Assembly (NCBI GenBank): GCA_036785325.1
Contig: JAXIVH010000007.1
Coordinates: forward strand, 10,799,219-10,863,218
DNA from: Urophycis tenuis
Taxonomy: Eukaryota; Chordata; Actinopteri; Gadiformes; Phycidae
DNA: 64,000 nucleotides
Direction of reading: 5' to 3'
Made by a program: the position numbers and the translations under genes. The notes beneath the pieces were generated by a model. The model was not told the origin of the DNA and ran no database searches. It saw only the letters and a program-made list of their open reading frames with translations. How positions within the stretch are numbered: position 1 is the stretch's first letter; every line of letters begins with the position of its first letter. Positions 44,271-53,290 of this stretch are shown piece after piece.

Positions 44271-45350
44271 ATGATCTATCGAGGGCCACACCTAGCTGGG
44301 AAATTACATGCATGTCACAGTGGAATTGCTCGTATGAAAGAACTGGCAAGGAGTTACTTCTGGTGGCCAGGAGTAGACCGGGAGATTGAACACATAGCCA
44401 AAACCTGTCAGGCATGCCAGAAAGTTCGAAACACCCCACAGCTAGCTCCTTTGCACCCGTGGGAGTTTCCAGAAGAACCATGGCAGCATGTTCACATAGA
44501 TTTCACAGAGCCAGTGGAAGGGCGGATGCTATTGGTAGCTGTAGACGCCCACAGTAAATGGCCCGAAGTGGCCATCATGAAGTCCACCACCACTGCTAAA
44601 AACCATTGAAGAAATAGGTTAAATAATCAGTCATTTTGGTTCCGCTCTCCCATTACTGTCTGACAATGGACCCCAGCTGGTGTCCCAAGAGATGGCCGTG
44701 TTTCTGCAAGCAATTGGAGTACAACACATAAATTCAGCACCATTCCACCCTGCTACCAATGGGTTAGCCGAAAGGTTTGTCCAAGCCCTGAAACATGCGT
44801 TAAATGCCAATGACCGTTTCATAAAAGTTTGCACAGATTCTTGTTCTTATTGCAACACAACCCATGGCACCACAAAGGTCTCTCCTGCAGTCATGATGTT
44901 CAAAAGAGACCTGCGACCCAATTTCGACCTGCTGAAACCAGCAGCAGTGGAGGACACTGTTTAACATCAGCAGGAAAAGCATGTCCAGTGAAGAAATCAA
45001 CGAGCAAAACAAGGAGCTTTCTCTCCTGGTGACAAGGTGCTGGCAAAGAATTACAGTACAGGGCCACGGTGGGTTTTTGTGACAATTGTGGCACAGACCG
45101 GGCCTGTCTCCTATACCGTCCAGGTGACTCAAGGCCTCACCTGGAAGAGGCATGTTGACCAACTTCTACAAACGGCGGTGGCAGCAACATCTGAGCTCCC
45201 TTTGATGGTGTGCGCAGAGGAGTCCCTGGGGGACTACATCGGGGACTCAATATCACCACCTGGAAGTGCCATTGCTTCTGAGGTAACCGGTTCCTGACCC
45301 TCAGCAAGAGGTACCCGGTAAGAGAGCAGAAACCTCCCAGACGGATGGAT
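44271..45350 (+). pseudogene. Gypsy integrase, three frames
   Basis: 44271-44609: HSGIARMKELARSYFWWPGV, CQACQKVRN (zinc finger), HIDFTEP (first catalytic Asp) and DAHSKWPEV. After a stop and a frame change, the region of the second Asp is read as SDNGP. 44680-44964: FLQAIGVQHINSAPFHPATN, then GLAERFVQ (catalytic Glu). 45037-45297: the C-terminal fold VLAKNYSTGPRWV-type, GPVSYTVQ, WKRHVDQLL. The end, RYPVREQKPPRRMDL with a stop, lies at about 45310-45350. Same lineage as the minus fragments at 12139 and 51946. Several stops and frameshifts make it dead. Confidence 0.75.
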
Positions 45351-45355
45351 TTATG

Positions 45356-46795
45356 AAGTCTGATGAACTCTTTAATACTGACACTCAAGTATTGGGGCAG
45401 AATAATCTCCATGTTGTCGTGAGATGAGGTAGTCTACCCTCATCTCGCAGGCTCATGTGTGGAAAAGGAAAAGTGTGTGGAGGGGGAGGGTAGTAATCCT
45501 TATTTTTGGTTTTTGAGATTAGGCAGCTAATCTATGCATTTAAAGTGGTTGCATTGAATATAGAGAATATATTGCCAGTGAAATTTTGTTCTGCTTCTGC
45601 GAAAACCTGTTTAGTACTTGTCCTTTTGACATACGATAGGTTACTCCGAGTTGCATATGCATGCTTGCTTGTGAAAATGTTCTTCTAGCCCCATTGGATG
45701 CATTAGCCAATGTAAGCGAGTCAGAAAAACCTTACGAAGTGACGTACTTTCGTAAATTAGTACTCATGGCCTCGCCCCCCTTGGCTTGCACAGGAAGACA
45801 GCATGCAGTACGTTTACATGTAGCAAGAAATTCGAATTTCTAATCGTATAAGACATCTATATGTTAAGTGCATGTAAACACCTTAATCCAACCTACTTCG
45901 GACCTACTTCGGACATCTCAAAATCGGATAACAACACCTAGATAATTCGTTCAGAGTCGGACTTTTAACGGCATGTATACTCATGCGCAGCGCCACATAG
46001 CGTCCGGAGTCAGCCATGCTCCGGCTGTTAATCCGATTCTCTGAACGGCATGTATACCCGGACAAGTGATCCGGTCTTACACATGTCATTATCTGATCCG
46101 ATCAGAAATTCAAATTATTTGTTGCATGAAAATGTAAGGTGGTTGCTTCGGGTGGTCAGGAGATGGCGCTTCTTGGCGTCATCTATGACCTGCGGTGGGG
46201 TAGCTTTTTGTCCCTTGTGGAACACCGTTGTTCGTGCTTCTGTTCGGTGCGTGCGCCACCTTTGTTCAGTGTTTTTCTGTATTGTTGAAGGTAAGCACTG
46301 AACACGTGTGCAGTAAATGAAAATTAAAGTGTTCTGGTATATTAGTGTGTGTTTTGTATGTTGTTCGATGGCCGTGATTAACATTGTGTTGATCGGAAGA
46401 TATATGTACTGTCCGATGGGTTTTTAAGTTATTTATATGTTTGTTTTATGGGTGTATTCAGCGCCAGCTAAAAGGGGCTATCCGTTTGTTAGCCTGTGGG
46501 CCCGCTTTTGGAGTTGCCTGTGTCTCATGAGAGTGTTTTTCTGTATTGTTGAAGTTGCCAGCTGTGGTGCGCAATAAAGCCCAACACGGTCCGAGCCGCA
46601 AATATAACGTCCACCCGTGTCTGACTGGTCCTTCATCCGCCCTACATCATCAACAACACAACACAACGCAGAGTCCCAGGGTGTGGAAAGGCTCGCCTCA
46701 CACGGGCCGGGTTACATAAACGTACTGATTGATTCGGCGGCCAGTAGATAGCAGAGCCCGTCTCGGCAGGTAGTATCTAACAACAAGTTTTTAAC
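45356..46795. other. Gypsy 3' region and unclassified repeats, no gene seen
   Basis: A purine tract (ggagggggaggg) lies at about 45480. An AT-rich zone with catgtaaac motifs at 45800-46140 could be a MITE. An AATAAA lies at about 46572, possibly within another LTR ending near 46716. None is certain. Confidence 0.35.
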
Positions 46796-47068
46796 ATGGC
46801 AGTTAAAGTTTGTGCCTTTGTTATTTGTTTAAATAAAACGTCAACGTTGCATGCCTTGCCCAATAACGAAGAGTTGAGGAAGAAACTGTTGTAATTTATC
46901 TTTGGAACACCACCAGCAAAGTACAACACGCAGTTAGTTTTGTGTTCTAATCATTTCGACCACAGCGTCTTTTCCAACGTCAGTGCCTGCAGTAGTGCTT
47001 TTGCTTCAAAGCTGTTGTTAAAACATGGATCTGTACTGTCACGACAATTGACCAGTAGCTCACAGTCT
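46796..47068 (+). pseudogene. THAP-like zinc-finger exon of a DNA transposon
   Basis: The exon starts MAVKVCAFVICLNKTST and has LHALPNNEELRKK and TPPAKYNTQLVLCSNHF. C-x4-C, a spacer with P, then C-x2-H followed by F is the THAP pattern, a DNA-binding domain found in P-element, Kolobok and ISL2EU-type transposases and in host THAP proteins. One in-frame TAA interrupts the middle (after KKLL, where a tryptophan is usual). A good donor (TCT|gtaagt) closes the exon at 47068. No catalytic domain follows before 47776. Confidence 0.6.
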
Positions 47069-47760
47069 GTAAGTAAAGGATAATCTTTTCTGGCGCAAAT
47101 CCCGCATGTGCACCTAGTAAAATGTAGGTAGGTAGGTTGTTTAGAACATTTAAATCTTTATATTTGGTGGGCTATGACTGAATGTCTTTTCCAACTGTTT
47201 ATTAGAAGTCTGCACCTTGAAAGCATGATGACGATCACCACAAACCTTCACCTCCTATAGGGGAAAATTTAAGTTGACACACTTCTGAAACGTTCATCGA
47301 CAAAGTGAGGAAGTGGTTCAATCAGGAAGTGGTTCTTGTGCTATCTTTTCTTACTCCTCGGATTCAGGATCAAACACATAAGGCTGTATCTCCAAAGACA
47401 TTTGTACATCAGTTTCTTGGCACGGTAAAGTTGACAGAGTGGAGCCAGGTAGAAGTCTTGATAACGCACTAGAGGGTCTCATCATGACATGCAAATCACC
47501 CCCCTCTGATTTGAACAGCACTGTGATGGACAGTGCTGTTAGACAATCGGAGATGAGGTTATTTAAATCTCATGAATATTCATGAGTAAGAGCCAGAACG
47601 TTGTCGTTCTTCCCAACCACAGCCTGAAACAGGAGCACCAGAACATTTCTTTCACCGAAAACGCCTCACAGGGCATTCAATAATGCTAGAGCACCGCAAA
47701 ATTAATGAAGAAACGATGCAATGACGATGCAACCTTTAAGACTTGTGGGAACATTTGTTT
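47069..47760. other. No gene seen
   Basis: Noncoding; contains tcatgaatattcatgag (a palindrome) at about 47570. Confidence 0.4.
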
Positions 47761-47907
47761 TAAGGGGAGAGGAAATGTTATGTTTGTACTGCAGGGCGTA
47801 CCGTAGAAGGTCACACAAGGCTTTATAGGGAAGCCGATGTTTTGGTTATGTGTCATGCAGCAAACGAAGAATAGACCGACTTAGTCTTCATTTAGATATT
47901 GTAAGAT
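47761..47907 (+). repeat. Polypurine tract and 3' LTR of the Gypsy composite
   Basis: taaggggagaggaaa at 47761-47775, then TGTTATGTTTGTACTG. Similar to 36481-36620; beyond about 47907 the sequence is normal V-B upstream DNA (caccaacagctcc). Confidence 0.65.
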
Positions 47908-48083
47908 GTAAGGAAACACCAACAGCTCCTTAAAAAACATGATAGAATGTAGAAATGACTGACCAAAGTCATTATGATGAAATATGCCAATATCCACGAT
48001 TAAGTTTGGAATGTTGAACTAGAAAAAAAAACCTTTCCTTCACATCTGGTCCATATAGTGATGTTATGTTGAGACCTGTCCTC

Positions 48084-48104
48084 CTCCTCTAGGGGGCAGT
48101 ATTA
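48084..48104 (+). promoter_or_regulatory. CTCF-like motif upstream of V-B4
   Basis: CCTCTAGGGGGCAGTATT, as before B1 and B3. Confidence 0.45.
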
Positions 48105-48225
48105 ACCCAGAGTTGGAGGACTATTGCTTTAACATGTTTGACCTTTGTTTCATCAACAGCTTTCACCGTGAAGAGAACACAAGCAGCAGATATCTTTTCC
48201 CAGTTGTTTCAACCCTGTTGTAGAG

Positions 48226-48686
48226 ATGGAACGCTGGCTGTGGATGATCATTGCTGCATTTTTACCTGGTACAACTACAATTGTATATCATACATGATGT
48301 TTAGTTGAAAAATTAGATTGAATATAAGTGTTCCTATTTTATTTGTCAACCTGATTCAAGTTAACTTTTCCTCCACAAACTAGCCATGGCTTGATTGAAT
48401 TCTTAACATCTGCAGGTGACAGTTATCAGCAAACCATCCACTCATTGCAGGACAGAGTCCAGGCTCTACAAGGTGACCACGTGATTCTCTCCTGCAACTA
48501 CTCCTCAGCAAATGACTTCTTCTGGTACCGTCAGTACCCCAGTTCACCTCCACAGTTCCTCATCAAAGAATACATGGAGGTATCTGGATTTACTTTGAAA
48601 AAGTATGAAGAGGGACAAGTGTTGGTTCTTGAGATCTTCTCAGCTGCAGTAACAGACTCTGCTCTGTACTACTGTGCTGTGAGGCC
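48226..48686 (+). CDS. TCR V segment family B (B4), intact
   Basis: The leader exon 48226-48268 reads MERWLWMIIAAFLP. The donor is gtacaac, weaker than the gtaaaac of the other B copies. The V exon 48416-48686 is open: GDSYQQTIHSLQDRVQ, VILSCNYSSAND, FFWYRQYPSSPPQF, KKYEEGQVLVLEIFSAAV, DSALYYCAVRP. FR3 differs from the KDKERRVFDLEIS of B1-B3 and the end is AVRP, closer to family C at this point. Both cysteines are present. C4 follows at 166 bp. Confidence 0.9.
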
Positions 48687-48724
48687 CACAGTGACAGGAA
48701 ACACAGACTCCCTGTACAAAAACC
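48687..48724 (+). promoter_or_regulatory. 23-type RSS of V-B4
   Basis: CACAGTG, 22-bp spacer, ACAAAAACC at 48716-48724. Confidence 0.9.
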
Positions 48725-48890
48725 TGATAAGGAGCTTGAAGAGCATTTGTTTATTGCCTTCAACTGTGCTTTAGGGGAGGGACATCTGGGGAAGTGAATT
48801 CACCATTAGGTTAGTGAAGACACAGTGTGTTACAACAGGAGATACAGAGGTAGTGTGTTGAGTATCAGGCCTCCCTTGTTGTTTAAGATT

Positions 48891-49336
48891 ATGTCAGTCC
48901 TCTTTCTACTTGTAGTTTGGAAATTAACAGGTAAGTCTTGGCCCACCTAAAATGTCAGATCGAATATTAAAAGATTTGTGTCTTTATGAAAACATGTTCA
49001 CAGATAAACCTTCTCTTCTACAGGTGTTTATGGTGTTGACCTGACTCTTGTCAAGAAGAAAGAGAACAGTTTAGAAGGTACAACTGTTACTCTGTCCTAC
49101 AGGCTCTCTAGTTCAGCTACTGGGAATGATGAGTTCTTCTGGTACCGTCAGTACCCTGGAGAACTTCCACAGTTCCTGCTGTCCTTCTCAGGACTTGGTA
49201 TCAATAGGACATCAGAGTCTCTTGGTTCAGACAAAAGGTTTTCTACTAAACTGACTGAAGAGAAGACTGGTGTGGATCTGGAGATCTCCTCAGCTGCAGT
49301 AACAGACTCTGCTCTGTACTACTGTGCTGTGAGGCC
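48891..49336 (+). CDS. TCR V segment family C (C4), Cys-less FR1
   Basis: The leader exon 48891-48930 reads MSVLFLLVVWKLT. The V exon 49024-49336 is open: GVYGVDLTLVK, TTVTLSYRLSSS, EFFWYRQYPGELPQF, DKRFSTKLTEEKTG, VDLEISSAAV, YYCAVRP. The FR1 cysteine codon is TAC. It is the same full-length C type as C1. Several amino-acid differences from C1 have accumulated without a stop or frameshift. It depends on the same question as C1: can a V domain without the canonical disulfide work? Confidence 0.8.
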
Positions 49337-49374
49337 CACAGTGACAGGAAACACATACTCCCTGTACAAAAACC
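49337..49374 (+). promoter_or_regulatory. 23-type RSS of V-C4
   Basis: CACAGTG, 22-bp spacer, ACAAAAACC at 49366-49374. Confidence 0.9.
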
Positions 49375-49449
49375 TGTCAGCTGTTCAGTCACGCTAAGAA
49401 AGAGTTGGGCCATGGATTTGATCTCCATGACTCACTGAAAAACAGACCA

Positions 49450-49635
49450 TTGACTCTAATCCATGTTTGTTCTGTTACAAACAAGAGCTCAATGACTTCC
49501 CCAAGTGTATGCTATGACACTTTACTTTTGGAGGAGATAATGCTGCAGATTTCCACAAAGACAGATTTGATGCCCAAATCCAAAACACGTCAGTTCCTCT
49601 GAGGATCCAGAACCTGCAGCTTTGAGTCAGTACTC
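49450..49635 (+). pseudogene. Decayed V segment of family D
   Basis: Near-identical to 16330-16515; FR2 YKQELNDFPK and FR3 DAQIQNTSVPLRIQNLQL with stops. Confidence 0.65.
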
Positions 49636-49839
49636 CTGTACAACAACCTACTGAATACTAAACTCATTTCCCTCTTCCTCTGAGACCAGAGCACAGACAT
49701 TACTGACAAAACACATCTACTCATCACAACTTTTATTTCCTCATAAATTCTACTTATTTAGAATTAATGATTTTATAAAGACATTTGCCATTTTTTCGAA
49801 TTACCAAATTATGCACTATTTCTGTACTTTATTCTCTAG

Positions 49840-50206
49840 TACGGTGTACATTTTAGGACATCCTCAGCATCAGACGTCAGATGAAAAGCTATAAGGTCTC
49901 AGGAAAACCTCTGTCACACACGCACCAAACAGCCTCATAAAAAAAAAATCATTGGACTAAAAGGCATCGTTAAAAAAAAAATGTCACACTGAACGGCATC
50001 AGGATAAAAGTTGTCACACCGAACGGTATCAGGAAAAAAAATATCACATTGAACGGCATCAGGAAAAAAATTATCACGTTGAACGCCATCAGTAGAAAAG
50101 TTGTCATACTGAACGGCATCGGGAACTAAGGGGGCGGGGCGTGGCTGAGGGTGAAAACGCTATCAAGATGCGACCAAGAAGAGTCGTTGGAAAAGAAGAA
50201 GCAGGA
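49840..50206. mobile_element. Left TIR of the long-TIR element, fused to a V-A pseudogene
   Basis: Matches 16719-17100 (TACGGTGTACATTTTAGG, then GAACGGCATCAGG repeats). It breaks off at gaagcagga and continues directly as ttgagATGGAAACC, the leader of A5. Confidence 0.8.
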
Positions 50207-50211
50207 TTGAG

Positions 50212-50690
50212 ATGGAAACCTGGCCGTGGTTTATTACTGCTGCTCTTCTGTCTGGTGAGATGAACAACTCATGCTTCACACTACATAAAGGACTGAATTA
50301 CCAAACATGTTATTAATATTGGTTGTTGTTATTATTATTCTGTTGGGTTCTTTATGGTCCATGTCAATATAACACCTCCATTATGTTGACTTTTTCCAGG
50401 GCTGATAGCTGGGGACTCCATCAGTCCTGATGAACAGGAAGTCAGTGGAACAGAGGGACAATCTGTGAAGCTCAGATGCTCCTATGATACACGTGATGAA
50501 GTTGTTTACCTTCACTGGTACAGACATCGTCCTAACCAGGCTCCTCAGTTTATACTCTGGAAAGATCAAGAACTGCTGAACATATCCCTGACACTCGTTT
50601 TCAGTCCAACACATCCAAAACATCAACTGAACTCACCATAACACAGTTAACCCTGGCAGACTCAGCTCTCTTCTACTGTGCTCTGGATAA
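50212..50690 (+). pseudogene. TCR V segment family A (A5), frameshifted and promoterless
   Basis: The leader exon 50212-50254 and V exon from 50400 are nearly identical to A2. They include the CDR2-region deletion after FILWK that shifts FR3 out of frame. Only a few substitutions separate the copies (for example ACACGTGAT for ACAAGTGAT in CDR1). The usual A 5' region (promoter, uORF) is gone, because the duplication junction lies 5-6 bases before the ATG. The RSS is intact, so it could rearrange but not give a product. Confidence 0.88.
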
Positions 50691-50729
50691 CACAGTGATA
50701 GAAAGTCTAGATGACACTTTACATAAACC
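50691..50729 (+). promoter_or_regulatory. 23-RSS of V-A5 pseudogene
   Basis: CACAGTG, 23-bp spacer, ACATAAACC at 50721-50729. Confidence 0.85.
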
Positions 50730-50915
50730 TGAAGGCAATGATCTGAGGAGGAAAGTGTTAATCCCACCACAACTGTCTATCAGATGGATTGTGGCTCTTC
50801 ATGGTTTATCAGAGACACTGTGGTTACACCTGCTACTGATCACTGTAGCAGGACCCCCATGAGTAGGGAATCTAAATGAATGATTCCTCAGCTGTACCCC
50901 TGAACACAAGAGTCA

Positions 50916-50980
50916 AACACAAATAGGTGCCCAAACTCAAAACACATCAGTTCCTCTGAGGATCCAGAACCTGGTGGTCC
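50916..50980 (+). pseudogene. Relic of V family D, FR3 part
   Basis: Same as at 11101. Confidence 0.5.
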
Positions 50981-51054
50981 TATATGTGGAAGTATGATGA
51001 CCACACACGACTGAGACAGAGTTACTGAGGATCATCTATGTGTCAGCCTTTTTT

Positions 51055-51490
51055 GTCACAGTGTCAAATAACGCCGTGGGCCCGGTGAGCTGGGCTGGAT
51101 TCGCACACACAAGACTGTTTCCAAAATATAGTTCCTTTATTTTCCAAAGACAACAAACAAGGTTCAAACAGTCATGAAAGTGTCTGTTTGAACCATAATA
51201 AGCATTTCATCTGCCGACATGCCTGACCAACATAATAAGTCTTCTGTCCCATGCCAAACAAAAGTAACGAAATCAAAAAACTCAAGTGACAGCCAATCTG
51301 CCTAATTACCACCCAAATTAACCAATTACCAATTATCCAAACATACCAATTATGCATAAATAACTAAAATACCAGATAACCAAAACATACACTCCAATAT
51401 ATCAATAATATTATCTAGGACATAACAAAGATGTGCCCATTCATACAAACTTCAGGGTTTGGACCAAAATGGCCACCACAACCTTGTTGG
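51055..51490 (-). mobile_element. Copy of the unclassified repeat seen at 11239
   Basis: Same sequence and context (after V-A pseudogene) as at 11239, with a small deletion near 51350. Confidence 0.4.
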
Positions 51491-51635
51491 GCTACATCAT
51501 GTTAGGAACCACCAACAGCTCCCTGAACCACGATAGAATGTAGAAATGACCCACCAAAGTAACACGTTTCATCAACACATGAACACTTAGGCCCCATCCA
51601 CACAAAGCCAGATTTTGAAAACGATCTGTCCCCCC

Positions 51636-51817
51636 TGTTATATATTCACCTTAGTTTTGGGTTAATAACGAGGAGACAGTCGGGAGTGAGGTTCCTATTT
51701 GTTTACTGAAGACTGAACAGACCGAATACAGGAAATCGGCCCGAGAGCATTATGGGGGGTTACGGTAGCCTCATAGTATCAACATACTAACAGGAGACCC
51801 TGGCTCAATACCTAACA
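51636..51817 (-). repeat. Gypsy LTR (182 bp), minus strand, copy 2
   Basis: Same as 11833-12014. Confidence 0.7.
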
Positions 51818-51945
51818 TTTCCTCCCCCCATATTCTGAAAGACTAACCCAAGAGTTCTCTTAAGATAACAGCCTGTATGTATAACATAATAATACAACAA
51901 CATATTCAACAGAAAGGATATGGCCTTTCTTCAGCAGGGAATCAG

Positions 51946-52362
51946 CTACAAGTCCAGACGGTCAGGAGGCCGCCGCTCGCGCCTGGGGTACCGGTGAGGA
52001 TGGTGATCCACCGGAGACAGCGGCGGCGCTGGTTCCGCTGTGGATGAGGGCTGGGGAACCTGGTCTGTAGCGTCGTCCTCCTGAAGTGTGGCCGGCAGGT
52101 TGTCGGAGGCAGCCAGGCCCTCCACAGTGTCAGCCTGGCCTGTGATGTCTAGCGCTGGAGAGCCCATCGGCTCAGAGGCGGGGCCTTTGCTGGCGAACAG
52201 TTGGTCAGTATGACGACGCCACACTGCATCCTTGCTGGTGCGTACTTGGTATGAAAGCGGACCAGTGATGGCAACAATCTCTGCTGGCACCCACTTGTGA
52301 CCGCCTAGGTAATTGCGAGCTAAGACAGGGGCTGTGTTCGAAATGTTCACTCGTTCACTCAC
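51946..52362 (-). pseudogene. 3' end of Ty3/Gypsy integrase, copy 2
   Basis: VLARNYLGGHKWVPAEIVA, SYQVRTSKDAVWRRHTDQLF, then a polar tail ending RRERRPPDRLDL and a stop. The frame is kept through to the natural end, unlike the copy at 12139. The 5' side is truncated at the same point. The tail matches the end of the + strand integrase at 45310-45350 (REQKPPRRMDL). Confidence 0.75.
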
Positions 52363-52461
52363 TCACTCGTTCACTATATAGTGTTTGCTATATAGGGGAG
52401 CTATGTAGGGGGCTACTAGGGGACAAGTGAGCATGGCAATTATTAATTTCGGACACTCGGG

Positions 52462-52686
52462 ATGACGTTCGGTTGCCATGACAATGCCGCAAGCTTGCGC
52501 TCGAGACGCTCAAGTCGCTCGAGACGCACAAACATGGCAGTTGAAATTGAAAGAATGGTCTATCTGAGCAATGAACTTATGTATCTTCAGTTACAATTTG
52601 GCATATTATGTAACACCTATTCGTTACTCGAACGCCGAAGGCGAGCGCTGTACTTGTGCTTAAGCGATGGAAAAAAAATCAGCTGA
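52462..52686 (+). other. Small ORF in the DNA-element piece, unrecognised
   Basis: Reads with SRRSSRSRRTNMAVEIER, then LLERRRRALYLCLSDGKKIS. It is kept in both copies (12649-12873) with two changes. I do not recognise it; it may be the start of a transposase gene. Confidence 0.3.
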
Positions 52687-53290
52687 TCGCGACGAAGCAT
52701 GTTTGTCAGAGTGATAGAGAAACAAGGCGGGCCAAGGGGATGATATTAAAGCCCATGGTGCAGGCAATTTTCTAGTTGGTAATAAACATTCAAACAGTTA
52801 TCCATTGTGTTTGACGTTGTAGGGTATCACAAAAAGGAAATATAATAAGGAAAAGTAGGTGAAATGTTAGCCTTTTGCTATCAGGTTAGCGATGCCCACA
52901 ATGCATTGTGTGACGTCAGGTCGGGGAGCCCGGACGAAAGCCCACCTTGATACCATTGAGAGAGACGAGTAGTGAGAGAGTGACAGTGTCAAATATATAA
53001 GTAAATATATAGATAAAGATAGCCTAGATAGATAGATAAATAGATCGATAGGTTGAGAGATAGCATAGTGTAACATAAACTCGTCTGTGTTGTCTCAGTG
53101 AAATGCAGGAGACGTGGGGCCAGTTCGTCACTTCATTAACCTGTGACAAAACACAATACGTTGGATTCCGTAGCAAGGCGGCATGGATCAACACAGTATG
53201 TAATATGAAAAGGAGATTAAATAATAGCTATTCACACATGTAATTATAAACTTAGATAAATAAATACTTTGATCGTTTTACACGGGATGA

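Larger units (their letters stand above)
36481..47907 (+). mobile_element. Ty3/Gypsy retrotransposon with nested insertions
   Basis: Similar direct repeats start TGTTATGTTTTTACTG at 36481 and TGTTATGTTTGTACTG at 47776. The second follows a purine tract (aaggggagaggaaa). A primer-site-like TGGCGATGAGGATGGGA follows the first at 36652. Between them lie gag, RT, RNase H and integrase pieces in order on the + strand (39409-45350). Interrupting them are an I-clade LINE, two LTR-like inserts and a THAP exon. The two terminal repeats differ at many positions, so the insertion is old. The exact right end and target repeat were not resolved. Confidence 0.65.
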
